Position numbers and translations under genes: made by a program. From 39-52-133 sp041488395 (GTDB taxonomy: Bacteria; Pseudomonadota; Gammaproteobacteria; Burkholderiales; Gallionellaceae), in the NCBI GenBank assembly GCA_041488395.1, contig JBGPPE010000076.1:1-12206 (forward strand): DNA of 12,206 nt, read 5' to 3'. The notes beneath the pieces were generated by a model that had not been told where the DNA came from, did not search any database, and saw nothing but the letters and a program-made list of their open reading frames with translations. Every line of letters begins with the position of its first letter. The stretch's first letter is position 1. This document shows positions 1 through 6,751 of this stretch, one piece after another.

Positions 1-275
1 CTGCGCAAATTAACCAATCCCAGTATCCACGGAGCAGAGCCCGGCAAAGACCAGATATCCGTCATCTGCAACACCTCGCTTGCACTACCCTGTTTGATCA
101 GCAAATTCAGCGTGCCCACCTGGAACCCGTAGCGCCCACGCTTTTCCGCCGTAGCCGCAGCCACCACCATGCCAGCAGGCGGTTCAAATCGCTCGAGAGC
201 CGCGCTTGGCAACATCCATTCGCTCTCCCCCTTCAGCTCCTGGCTGATCAGTTCGTGTGCCATGGTTTCATTCAT
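1..275 (-). CDS. pilI: CheW-domain adaptor, PilI-like (N-terminal part, cut by window edge)
   Basis: About 91 N-terminal residues of a CheW-family adaptor, which in twitching-motility (Pil-Chp) systems links the receptor PilJ to the histidine kinase. Residues 1-45 are a variable N-terminal extension. From about residue 50 the sequence reads RYGFQVGTLNLLIKQG, followed by a run ending PWILGLVNLR, the usual start of the CheW beta-barrel including the G-L-V-N-L-R strand. The ATG at 275 is preferred. A second in-frame ATG (codon 5) also exists, and neither has a strong ribosome binding site. The gene begins 16 bases after the PilH-like stop, so it is probably co-transcribed and translationally coupled. 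The rest of the gene runs off the left edge. The assignment to PilI rather than a generic CheW rests on the PilG/PilH-like neighbours. Confidence 0.85.
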   Translation of the reverse strand, partial: MNETMAHELISQELKGESEWMLPSAALERFEPPAGMVVAAATAEKRGRYGFQVGTLNLLIKQGSASEVLQMTDIWSLPGSAPWILGLVNLR

Positions 276-291
276 GCGGCGGCACTCTGGG

Positions 292-657
292 TCAGGCCAG
301 AATCTTGAGCTGATCCACAATCTGATCGGCAGTAAAAGGCTTGGCCACATGGCCTTTGGCACCCTGCAGCTCACCCCACACCTTGTCTGCTTTCTGCCCC
401 TTGCTGGTTACAAATACCACAGGAATATCCTTGGTTGCACCATCCTGCGCCAACAGACGGCAGGCTTCATAGCCATCCATGTCCGGCATCACAACATCCA
501 TGAAGATGACCGAAGGGCGCTCGGATTTGGCCTTGTCCACAGCCTCCTTGCCACTGGTTGCCGTCACCACCAGGCAACCAGCGTCGCCCAGAATATTTTT
601 GATGTTTGCCAGGTCTGCGGCAGAATCATCGACCACTAACGCTTTCTTTGCTGCCAT
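292..657 (-). CDS. pilH: Single-domain response regulator, PilH-like
   Basis: A 121-residue stand-alone receiver with no output domain. All phosphorylation residues are present: the acidic pair D10-D11, phospho-acceptor D54 in the stretch VIFMDVVMPDMDGYEACR, switch residue T84 and K106 in the VAKPF motif. The length and ending match PilH of Pil-Chp systems, where it is phosphorylated by the CheA-like kinase and acts with PilG to set type IV pilus extension and retraction; that role is family knowledge. The start ATG has a very good ribosome binding site (AAGGAG about 7 bases upstream). It lies between the two-domain regulator upstream and the CheW-like gene downstream on the same strand, the usual pilG-pilH-pilI order. 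No anomalies were seen. Confidence 0.92.
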   Translation of the reverse strand: MAAKKALVVDDSAADLANIKNILGDAGCLVVTATSGKEAVDKAKSERPSVIFMDVVMPDMDGYEACRLLAQDGATKDIPVVFVTSKGQKADKVWGELQGAKGHVAKPFTADQIVDQLKILA

Positions 658-746
658 GATTTATCTCCTTTGATTTAACATTACGACTGCATCCAAAAAA
701 TATCCATCCACCGCAACACCCAAGCAATCAGATTTGCGGCATTGCC

Positions 747-1541
747 TTACATCTGATGTTCCACCAGAACCTGACGAAACTTCTCATAATCGACCGGCTT
801 GGTCAGATAGGTGTCACAACCTGCCAATGAACCGCGCACGCGATCAAACGGCGATGACTTGCTGGTCAGCATGACAACGGGCGTCTGTTTTGCCGCGGGG
901 TTCTTCTTGATGTTTTTACAGACCTGATAACCATCAGCGCCCGGCAACACCACATCCAGAAAAATGATGTCGTAGGGGTTTTTGTCCACCAGCTCCAGCC
1001 CCTCTTCGCCGGTTTCAGCGGAATCAACCTGGATGTTTGAGGCCTGCAATTCAATCTCGAGCTGCTTGCGCACGGTCGGGCTATCATCGACAACCAGCGC
1101 GCGACGGCGCCACTGGTAGGGATCGGCAGACAATGCGGTTTTATTGCTCGCCGGAGCTGCCGCATCCTTGCCGGCAAATATCTGCTCAGCAGGATTGCGC
1201 TCCATGATTTCAACCGCGATGCGATCGAGCAACGCCAACACTTTGGTCGGACCAAAGGGGCGCACAAAAAAATGATCGGTGGAATGAACCATTGCGGCGT
1301 TTGTTACCAGCACCAGAACGGGCGGGGACGACTTGCCGGCAACGCTGCGCCAGGTCGACATAGCCTCCTCGTCATCCGCATTCACCAGAACGATATCGCA
1401 GATATTCAGGGTGGCCTCATCGCGCAATGCATAGCTGCCCTGCGGGCGGTTTGCAGTGAGCCGCAACATGCTCTTGATCATCCGAATTTCCTGCTCGGAC
1501 AATCCCAGCATGCCAACACAATAGACTTTGTCCTGTTTCAC
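747..1541 (-). CDS. pilG: PilG-like response regulator with N-terminal pseudo-receiver domain
   Basis: The start is set at GTG 1541 because an excellent ribosome binding site (AAAGGAGGAGTT) sits immediately before it. Starting at the in-frame GTG at 1565 would put that site inside the coding region. The product is then 264 residues. Residues about 142-264 form a complete receiver: D152-D153, phospho-acceptor D196 in IIFLDVVLPGADGY, T226 and K248 in the LTKP motif. Residues about 5-115 look like a second, degenerate receiver fold: a CDIVLVNADD strand where the acceptor Asp would sit is Asn/Ala, a VLVLVTN strand follows, and FFVRPF has Arg in place of the conserved Lys. It lacks the acidic pair. 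A linker rich in Ala, Ser and Asp joins the domains. Classical PilG is only about 130 residues, so this is a longer form. It is the first gene of the pil operon here. Function as the PilG partner of PilH is inferred from context. Confidence 0.85.
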   Translation of the reverse strand: MKQDKVYCVGMLGLSEQEIRMIKSMLRLTANRPQGSYALRDEATLNICDIVLVNADDEEAMSTWRSVAGKSSPPVLVLVTNAAMVHSTDHFFVRPFGPTKVLALLDRIAVEIMERNPAEQIFAGKDAAAPASNKTALSADPYQWRRRALVVDDSPTVRKQLEIELQASNIQVDSAETGEEGLELVDKNPYDIIFLDVVLPGADGYQVCKNIKKNPAAKQTPVVMLTSKSSPFDRVRGSLAGCDTYLTKPVDYEKFRQVLVEHQM

Positions 1542-1716
1542 AACTCCTCCTTTGCCTGTCGCCACTCATTCGCGCATCGATTAAGATGAACAAATACCGG
1601 TGTACAAATTTAATGAGGTGCGCCACTGCCGCGCCCAGCCATTAACAGTTGCCTGCCACTGCAGATTTTCTGTTACCGCCACTCCCCACAAACCACAAGA
1701 CGTTTATTTTTTATTC

Positions 1717-1738
1717 TCATGAGCAACGCTGCTCATGA
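1717..1738. repeat. Perfect 9-bp inverted repeat with 4-base loop
   Basis: TCATGAGCA and TGCTCATGA are exact reverse complements separated by ACGC. On the plus strand TTACTTTTT follows, so it could work as an intrinsic terminator for plus-strand transcripts, although no plus-strand gene lies to the left. A protein-binding palindrome in the pil upstream region is the other possibility. Confidence 0.6.
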
Positions 1739-1773
1739 TTACTTTTTACCGTGTCGTAACATAGCATTTTTTT

Positions 1774-1788
1774 TCTGTTGTAAACAGA
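1774..1788. repeat. 6-bp inverted repeat in AT-rich segment
   Basis: TCTGTT-GTA-AACAGA, an exact 6-bp palindrome with a 3-base spacer, flanked by T-runs. The size suits a dimeric regulator site, but no specific regulator is recognisable. Confidence 0.45.
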
Positions 1789-1790
1789 TT

Positions 1791-1817
1791 TTGAAAAATT
1801 AATTTTTATTTTTTCAA
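1791..1817. repeat. 8-bp AT-rich inverted repeat
   Basis: TTGAAAAA and TTTTTCAA are exact reverse complements around an AT-only spacer of 11 bases. In such AT-rich DNA this may be chance or may reflect a bent or nucleoid-protein-bound region. Confidence 0.35.
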
Positions 1818-2005
1818 GCGCCGTATGCGCAATGAGTATTACTGCCATCAGGAATGCTGATTTATGCGCAAACCCTGACTGCAAGCCCTGTCCGCAGCGA
1901 TGAATATACCCATTTTTTGGCCGTGTCAATGCATTTAAATGGCAACTGTGTTTGGAAATTTCAGATAGGGTCAGTTCTTGCCATATAGATTTTTTCTTTC
2001 GAACC

Positions 2006-2052
2006 GAATGTGCCGCAATTGGGAACTTGATGTGACAAAATTGAGCACATTC
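2006..2052. repeat. Two-step hairpin-forming sequence upstream of cobS
   Basis: GAATGTGC (2006-2013) pairs exactly with GCACATTC (2045-2052). Just inside it, CAATT (2016-2020) pairs with AATTG (2039-2043), giving 13 base pairs interrupted by a small 2/1 internal loop. The terminal loop is 18 bases. No T-run follows on either strand, so it is not a simple intrinsic terminator. Confidence 0.55.
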
Positions 2053-2138
2053 TCCATTGACAGCTCTTCTTTTCATCTGCCACCCCATGCACTGCCCGCA
2101 CTTCCATGACCGCACAAATGCAGCCGCCCTGTTTTTCG

Positions 2139-2158
2139 CCACCCTTTGATCAGGGTGG
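2139..2158 (+). repeat. Hairpin ahead of cobS
   Basis: CCACCCT and AGGGTGG form a perfect 7-bp stem with a TTGATC loop. It lies 54 bases before the cobS start and has no T-run after it. It may be part of a leader or an operator. The weak promoter proposed for cobS would start within its right arm. Confidence 0.45.
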
Positions 2159-2184
2159 ACAGGTTCCCGCTCCGCTGCTAGTCT
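2156..2184 (+). promoter_or_regulatory. Weak candidate sigma-70 promoter for cobS-cobC
   Basis: TGGACA (2156-2161) resembles a -35 box and is 17 bases from TAGTCT (2179-2184), a poor -10 box. Transcription would start near 2191, leaving a short leader. It is the best-placed candidate I found, but the -10 match is weak. Confidence 0.25.
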
Positions 2185-2212
2185 GCCCCGGCCAATATTT
2201 CGCCTAGCAACC

Positions 2213-2992
2213 ATGCTGCAACAACTGCGCCTGTTTTTTACTGCCGTGCAATTCTTTACCCGCCTTCCGGTTCCGGCCTGGGTAGGCCACTCCGCGCAAC
2301 AACTGGATCAGTCGGCACGCTATTTTCCGGCGACGGGCCTGCTCGTCGGCGCCATTGCCGCCACAGTATTGTGGCTGACCTCAGCTGTACTGCCTTTGGC
2401 ACTGGCTGTTGCATTGAGCATGGCTGCCAGCATCCTGGTGACCGGCGCGTTTCACGAAGACGGGCTTAGCGATTTTGTCGACGGCATGGGTGGCGGCTAC
2501 ACGCCGGAAAAGGTACTCGCCATCATGAAAGATTCGCACACGGGCGCTTACGGCGTTATCGCACTCGTGCTGGCGCTGCTGCTCAAGTATCAGGCACTGC
2601 TGGCGCTATGCAGCTCACACTCGCCGGTTTTTGTCTGCGCAGCCCTGATCTCGGCGCATGCCGTAAGCCGTCTTATGGCTGTCAGCATCATGTTCAGCCA
2701 CAGCTATGTGCGGCACGATGACAGCGCGCGTGCCAAGCCTGCGGCGCAGTCGCTCAGCCCTGCCAGCTACGCCATCGCACTGCTGACCGGCGCCTTGGCG
2801 CTGCTCCTGCTGCTCGCTGCCGGAGCAGGCGCCAGCGGCCTGCTGCTTGCCGTTGCCTGCGCTTTTTTGCTGCGCATTTATCTGGCCCTGCTGATGCTTA
2901 AGAAAATAGGCGGCTACACCGGTGATTGTCTGGGGGCCGTGCAACAGCTCAGCGAAATCGCCTTTTACTCAGGCTTGCTGGTAACGCTGTGA
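2213..2992 (+). CDS. cobS: Adenosylcobinamide-GDP ribazoletransferase (cobalamin synthase)
   Basis: An integral inner-membrane enzyme that joins adenosylcobinamide-GDP to alpha-ribazole or its phosphate, the last assembly step of cobalamin. The protein has 259 residues, normal for CobS. The N-terminus (LRLFFTAVQFFTRLPVP) is typical. The family's acidic signature HEDGLSDFVDG is at residues 81-91, followed by GGGYTPEKVLAIMKDSHTGAYG, and a second conserved patch GGYTGDCLGA lies near residue 233. Several hydrophobic helices follow, at about residues 42-80, 113-133, 140-160 and 185-229. The ATG at 2213 has no clear ribosome binding site, but the sequence begins exactly where CobS proteins begin. 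It overlaps cobC by 4 bases and forms a two-gene unit that converges on the riboswitch operon. Confidence 0.96.
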   Translation: MLQQLRLFFTAVQFFTRLPVPAWVGHSAQQLDQSARYFPATGLLVGAIAATVLWLTSAVLPLALAVALSMAASILVTGAFHEDGLSDFVDGMGGGYTPEKVLAIMKDSHTGAYGVIALVLALLLKYQALLALCSSHSPVFVCAALISAHAVSRLMAVSIMFSHSYVRHDDSARAKPAAQSLSPASYAIALLTGALALLLLLAAGAGASGLLLAVACAFLLRIYLALLMLKKIGGYTGDCLGAVQQLSEIAFYSGLLVTL

Positions 2993-3549
2993 CAGATAAA
3001 ACGCTGTACCTGATCCGCCATACCACCCCGCGCATTGCAGCCGGAATCTGCTACGGGCAACTGGATATGGACGTAAGCGATAGTTACCCTGAAGAAGCCG
3101 GCAGGGTGAGCAGCTGGTTAGCGCCCGTGGAGCTGATCATTACTTCGCCACTGCGGCGCAGCCACTGTCTGGCAGCCCATCTGGCGCAGACGCAGCGCTG
3201 CGAATTGCGTTGCGACACCCGCTTGCTGGAAATGCACTTCGGCGACTGGGAAGGATGCGCGTGGAGCGACATTGCGCGCAGCGAGATTGACGCCTGGAGC
3301 GCCGACACCCTGCACTACACGCCGCCCGGCGGCGAGTCGGCACAGCAGATGGTGTCACGCGTGCATAGCCTGCTTGCGGAGCTGGCTCAGCTGCCGCAGC
3401 GCCGTATTGCGCTGGTGGCACATGGCGGCAGCATACGCGCTGTATTGGCGCAACTGGCCGGCATTCCGCTGCTACAAACCCTGAGCTGGCAGATTGATTA
3501 CGGCACGGTAATCAGCGCACGGCCAGAAAACCGGGGAAGCGCTGATTAA
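2989..3549 (+). CDS. cobC: Alpha-ribazole phosphatase, histidine phosphatase family
   Basis: A 186-residue phosphoglycerate-mutase-like phosphatase that removes the 5'-phosphate from alpha-ribazole phosphate or from cobalamin phosphate. The catalytic motif LIRHT places His11 near the N-terminus. E81 (LLEMHFGDWEG) and H145 (VAHGGS) complete the usual active site, with R10 and the SPLRR stretch (residues 53-57) as phosphate-binding basic residues. The start is GTG 2989, whose GTGA overlaps the cobS stop. An upstream ATG at 2926 would add 21 residues lying wholly inside cobS and unlike the family. The phosphatase fold is certain. The alpha-ribazole specificity follows from the tight coupling to cobS. 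Confidence 0.92.
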   Translation: MTDKTLYLIRHTTPRIAAGICYGQLDMDVSDSYPEEAGRVSSWLAPVELIITSPLRRSHCLAAHLAQTQRCELRCDTRLLEMHFGDWEGCAWSDIARSEIDAWSADTLHYTPPGGESAQQMVSRVHSLLAELAQLPQRRIALVAHGGSIRAVLAQLAGIPLLQTLSWQIDYGTVISARPENRGSAD

Positions 3550-3676
3550 GTCGTCGGAGGGATGAAGTGCAAGGCGCACGGAGCACAGCAACCGAGACAT
3601 ATCAAATTGGCAGGCGAGATTGCGAGCGCCGTGCAACACAGCAATTCGCCCGCGCAGACACTTGATCTGCGCTTCC
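3550..3676. other. Structured spacer between convergent cob operons, possible palindromic repeat
   Basis: This spacer of 127 bases lies between cobC (plus) and cobT (minus). It contains several self-complementary blocks: GTGC/GCAC near 3567-3580; GGCGA...TTGC (3613-3623) against GCAA...TCGCC (3641-3650); and a perfect 7-bp stem at 3652-3672. Two imperfect copies of a CACAGCAA-like motif also appear (around 3590 and 3636). The density of structure resembles a dispersed intergenic palindromic element, which cannot be confirmed from one copy. No clear T-run terminator is present. Confidence 0.4.
3652..3672. repeat. Perfect 7-bp hairpin just beyond cobT stop
   Basis: GCGCAGA and TCTGCGC pair exactly around a 7-base loop, beginning 4 bases after the cobT stop codon. 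It may protect the 3' end of the cobT message or act as a weak bidirectional terminator; no uridine tract follows directly. Confidence 0.5.
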
Positions 3677-4735
3677 CTAGATTTTTTCCGAGACACCCGC
3701 TTCGGCAAAGGTAGCCATCTCATTATGCAAGGAGCAGGCCAGGCGCATCAGTGGCACCGCGACTGCCGCACCACTCCCTTCACCCAGACGCATGCCCAGC
3801 TGCAGTAATGGTTCCGCCTGCAAGGCATCCAGCATCAGGAGATGTCCGGGCTCGGCCGAGCGATGGGCATACAGCAGCCAGTCTGCCGCACCCGGTTGTA
3901 TGCGCGCCGTCAGCAGTGCTGCAGCCGTGGTGATATAGCCATCCACCAGCACCGGAATGCCGCGTTGCGCACAGCCGATAAAGGCACCGGTCAGTGCCGC
4001 TATCTCAAAGCCACCGAGTCGACGCAATATTTCCAGCGGATCGCTCAAATGCGCCGCATGGAGTTGCAATGCACGCGCCACCACCTCGGCTTTGTGGCGC
4101 ACCCCGGCTAGGTCCAGCCCTGTACCCGGCCCGGCCAGCTGCTGCGGTGTATGCTTGAGCAGCGCGCAAGCCAGTGCCGCCGCGGCAGTGGTATTGGCGA
4201 TCCCCATTTCACCGCCGATATAGAGCGTTGTGCCACCCACAGCTGCGCGCGCCGCGCTGTCATCGCCCACCTGCAAGGCGGCTGCCAGCTGGCCTTCACT
4301 CATCGCGGCCGTTTTGGCGAAGTTGGCCGTGCCTTTGCCCAGATTGCACTGCAGCACACCCGCCAGTTCGCCGGTAGCGAAAGCCGTACCGAGATTGACC
4401 ACTTCCAGCGTGGCGCCAAGCTGTTTTGCCAGCACGCTGATGGCCGCACCGCCGCGCGCAAAGTTCTTCACCATCTCAGCCGTCACCAGTTGCGGAAAGG
4501 CGGATACATTCTCCTCTGCCACGCCATGATCACCGGCAAACACACTGATAAAAACCTTTCCAATCTGCGGCTTCTCACAGCCCTGCATGGCTGCCAGCCG
4601 GATAGCCAGGCCTTCCAGCTGGCCCAGTGCGCCGGGTGGCTTGGTCAGCTGTTGCTGGCGCACCTCTGCCGCATTGCGTGCCTGTTCATTCAGTTTTTTT
4701 GCGGACTGTTGCAGCCAATTCATATTCACATTCAT
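3677..4735 (-). CDS. cobT: Nicotinate-nucleotide--dimethylbenzimidazole phosphoribosyltransferase
   Basis: CobT transfers phosphoribose from nicotinate mononucleotide to the lower-ligand base, giving alpha-ribazole 5'-phosphate. The 352 residues match the usual length. Diagnostic stretches are LTKPPGALGQLE (residues about 30-41), VFAGDHGVAEENVSAFP and GGEMGIANTTAAAALA. The C-terminal LGEGSGAA carries E319, which aligns with the catalytic Glu of the Salmonella enzyme. The start is taken as ATG 4735, 10 bases after the cobU stop. A second ATG four codons on (4723) is possible, and no strong ribosome binding site separates them. It is the last gene of the btuB operon. A lower-ligand synthesis gene such as bluB is not seen here. 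Confidence 0.96.
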   Translation of the reverse strand: MNVNMNWLQQSAKKLNEQARNAAEVRQQQLTKPPGALGQLEGLAIRLAAMQGCEKPQIGKVFISVFAGDHGVAEENVSAFPQLVTAEMVKNFARGGAAISVLAKQLGATLEVVNLGTAFATGELAGVLQCNLGKGTANFAKTAAMSEGQLAAALQVGDDSAARAAVGGTTLYIGGEMGIANTTAAAALACALLKHTPQQLAGPGTGLDLAGVRHKAEVVARALQLHAAHLSDPLEILRRLGGFEIAALTGAFIGCAQRGIPVLVDGYITTAAALLTARIQPGAADWLLYAHRSAEPGHLLMLDALQAEPLLQLGMRLGEGSGAAVAVPLMRLACSLHNEMATFAEAGVSEKI

Positions 4736-4745
4736 GGTAGTTCAC

Positions 4746-5258
4746 TCATCCCTTTACATTAAGTGGCAAGCCCGCCACCGTTAAAATAACGCGCTCGCAA
4801 GTTTGCGCCATGGCCTGATGCAGCCGCCCGGCTTCATCGCAATAACGTCGTGTCAGCTCCCCCAGCGGCACCACACCCATACCGGTTTCATTGCTCACCA
4901 GAATGATATGACCGGGCAAGCCGGGCAGCAGCTGCAGCAGATCCCTCACTTCCTGCTGCAAGCGTGTTTCATCCTGCGCACACAACAGATTGGTCAGCCA
5001 CAATGTCAGGCAATCTACCAGCACACAGCGACTTTCTGCGGCCTCGCGCTGCAAGGCAGCCGCCAGCGCCAGCGGCTCTTCCACCAGGCGCCAATGCTCC
5101 GGGCGCTGCTGCTGGTGATGCGCAATGCGCGCGCGCATTTCATCGTCCCCTGCTGTGGCCGTGGCGATATAGGTCACTGGCCAGCCCGTCGCCAGAGCAT
5201 GCTGCTCGGCCAGGCGGCTTTTGCCGGAGCGCACGCCACCCAGTATCAGCTCCCTCAT
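4746..5258 (-). CDS. cobU: Adenosylcobinamide kinase / adenosylcobinamide-phosphate guanylyltransferase
   Basis: A bifunctional enzyme of 170 residues that phosphorylates adenosylcobinamide and then adds GMP, producing the CobS substrate. The N-terminus is MRELILGGVRSGKSRLAEQ, with the P-loop at residues 7-14. The His47-His48 pair in RIAHHQQQRPEHW is where the guanylylated histidine of Salmonella CobU (His46) falls. The Walker-B-like segment CVLVDCLTLWLTNLL and the later NETGMGVVP are also diagnostic. The start is ATG 5258: it overlaps the cobQ stop as ATGA and follows a purine-rich GGGAGAGAGG site. The frame stays open upstream to 5390, but that extension lies inside cobQ and is unlike CobU. 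Confidence 0.96.
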   Translation of the reverse strand: MRELILGGVRSGKSRLAEQHALATGWPVTYIATATAGDDEMRARIAHHQQQRPEHWRLVEEPLALAAALQREAAESRCVLVDCLTLWLTNLLCAQDETRLQQEVRDLLQLLPGLPGHIILVSNETGMGVVPLGELTRRYCDEAGRLHQAMAQTCERVILTVAGLPLNVKG

Positions 5259-6718
5259 CGCCTCTCTCCCAATATTTGCAAAATGCGCTGCATATCCAGA
5301 TGGCTTTCCAGCGCATCCGCCAGGCGTTGCAGATTCTGCTCGCGCACGGCTTGGTAATCGAAATTGTCTGGCGCGTGCAATCCGCCCCATTGCAGCAAGG
5401 CTGACAAAGCTGCCGGCTCCTCAAACAGGCCGTGCAGATAAGTCGCCATAATCTGGCCATCGCCGCAAACCGCACCATCGCTGCGGCCATCATCCAGCTG
5501 CGCAAAGGGCTGCTGCAGGGCAACACCCTCGCTCATGCCCGCGTGGATTTCATAACCGCACACCGCCGCATGAGTCAGTGCCAGCCGGCCCCGTACGTTG
5601 TGCAATTGTTTGTGCTGCTGCAAGGTTGTGGTGAAATCCAGGTAACCCAGCCCGGTGCTGCTGCCTGGCTCACCCTCGATGCCGTGCGGATCATGCACCG
5701 CCTTGCCCAGCATTTGCAGGCCGCCGCAGATACCCAGCAGCTTGCCGCCATAGCGCAGATGCCGCGCCAGATAACCTTCCCAGCCCTGCGCACGCAGCCA
5801 GTCGAGATCGGCGCGCACATTTTTGCAGCCCGGCAGTATCACCAGGTCTGCTGCGGGCGGCGTGTCACCCGCTGCCACCCAGTGCAAGCTCACCTGCGGG
5901 TGCAAACGCAGCGGATCGAAATCGGTATGGTTGCTGATGTGCGGCAGCACTGGCACCACCACGCGCAAGCGCTCGCCACCTGACTCATGGTTCTCGCGCG
6001 AGATGGCATCTTCAGCCTCCAGATGCAGACCGTGCAGATAAGGCAGCACACCCAGCACAGGCTTGCCGGTGCGCTCCTCCAGCCAGTCCAGACCGGGCTG
6101 CAACAGCGCGATATCGCCGCGAAAACGGTTGATGATAAAACCCTGCACGCGCGCCTGCTCGCTCTCGCTCAGCAAGGCCAGCGTCCCCACCAGATGGGCG
6201 AACACGCCGCCGCGATCGATGTCCGCCACCAGCAGCACCGGGCAATCCACTGCTTCGGCGAAGCCCATATTGGCGATATCGCCGGCCCGGAGATTGATCT
6301 CGGCGGGCGAACCGGCCCCCTCCACCACGATCGCCTCGTATTGTTCAGACAGACGCCCATACGATTCGAGCACCGCCGCGAGCGCCACACGCTTGTAGTC
6401 GTGATAAACGGTTGCTTCCATGTTGGAAACGGCTCGCCCCTGGATGATCACCTGCGCACCGGTATCGCTATTGGGTTTCAGCAGCACCGGGTTCATGTCG
6501 CTGTGTGGCGCCAGTCCTGCAGCATGGGCCTGCACCGCCTGCGCGCGGCCGATCTCGCCGCCGTCTTCGGTGACCGCGCTGTTGAGTGCCATGTTCTGCG
6601 GCTTGAACGGCACCACGCGCACGCCTCTGCGTTTGAGCACGCGGCACAGGCCCGCCACCACAGTGCTCTTGCCGGCATCCGAGGTCGTGCCCTGGATCAT
6701 CAGTGTGCGTGAAGTCAT
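5255..6718 (-). CDS. cobQ: Cobyric acid synthase (glutamine-dependent amidotransferase)
   Basis: CobQ (CbiP) amidates the b, d, e and g side chains of adenosylcobyrinate a,c-diamide. The 487 residues include both expected parts: a dethiobiotin-synthetase-like ATP domain with P-loop GTTSDAGKST (residues 10-19) and FKPQNMALNS, and a class-I type glutamine amidotransferase domain with nucleophile C331 in GICGGLQMLG and H429 in YLHGLF. VLLVADIDRGGVFAHLVGTL and LPGCKNVRADL are family hallmarks. The ATG at 6718 has no visible Shine-Dalgarno sequence and lies 33 bases after cobO, so translation may depend on coupling. It overlaps cobU by 4 bases. In a purely cobinamide-salvaging organism this enzyme would have no role, so its presence hints at cobyrinate synthesis or uptake. 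Confidence 0.97.
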   Translation of the reverse strand: MTSRTLMIQGTTSDAGKSTVVAGLCRVLKRRGVRVVPFKPQNMALNSAVTEDGGEIGRAQAVQAHAAGLAPHSDMNPVLLKPNSDTGAQVIIQGRAVSNMEATVYHDYKRVALAAVLESYGRLSEQYEAIVVEGAGSPAEINLRAGDIANMGFAEAVDCPVLLVADIDRGGVFAHLVGTLALLSESEQARVQGFIINRFRGDIALLQPGLDWLEERTGKPVLGVLPYLHGLHLEAEDAISRENHESGGERLRVVVPVLPHISNHTDFDPLRLHPQVSLHWVAAGDTPPAADLVILPGCKNVRADLDWLRAQGWEGYLARHLRYGGKLLGICGGLQMLGKAVHDPHGIEGEPGSSTGLGYLDFTTTLQQHKQLHNVRGRLALTHAAVCGYEIHAGMSEGVALQQPFAQLDDGRSDGAVCGDGQIMATYLHGLFEEPAALSALLQWGGLHAPDNFDYQAVREQNLQRLADALESHLDMQRILQILGERR

Positions 6719-6751
6719 GAGTAAGGAAATATGCGGAGATCGGCGTAAAAC

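Larger units (their letters stand above)
1542..2212. other. Gene-free divergent intergenic region with AT-rich core
   Basis: About 670 bases separate the leftward pil operon from rightward cobS. No convincing gene is present: the one longer open frame (1717-2214, minus) gives a low-complexity, unfamiliar protein with no good start site. Bases about 1700-1820 are clearly AT-rich with several T-runs and three inverted repeats, unlike the GC-rich genes on both sides. Bases 2000-2160 hold two more hairpins. The promoters of both operons must lie here or, for cobS, just upstream of 2213. I could find only a weak cobS candidate, and no cobalamin riboswitch core. Confidence 0.7.

Noticed and set aside
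169..639. 156-residue open frame on the plus strand over pilH and the CheW-like gene
   Set aside because: It is antisense to two well-supported genes and its product has no recognisable features.
2057..2062. Perfect TTGACA as a cobS -35 box
   Set aside because: The sequence 16-18 bases downstream (CCACCCC) has no resemblance to a -10 box.
1542..2212. A second cobalamin riboswitch ahead of cobS
   Set aside because: No B12 box or GCCCCCGCAAC-like core could be found on the plus strand.
1717..2214. 165-residue open frame on the minus strand in the intergenic region
   Set aside because: Its protein resembles no family I know, it begins inside cobS's start region without a ribosome site, and it crosses the AT-rich palindromic island.
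2926..2988. Upstream ATG start for cobC
   Set aside because: It would add 21 residues read from inside cobS; GTG 2989 with a GTGA overlap gives the normal N-terminus right before the RHT motif.
5259..5390. Longer start for cobU
   Set aside because: The added residues lie within cobQ and precede the true MRELILGG start, which has a ribosome site and ATGA overlap.
5987..6712. 241-residue and similar long plus-strand frames opposite cobQ, cobO and btuB
   Set aside because: They mirror the codon bias of the true minus-strand genes and show no protein family features.
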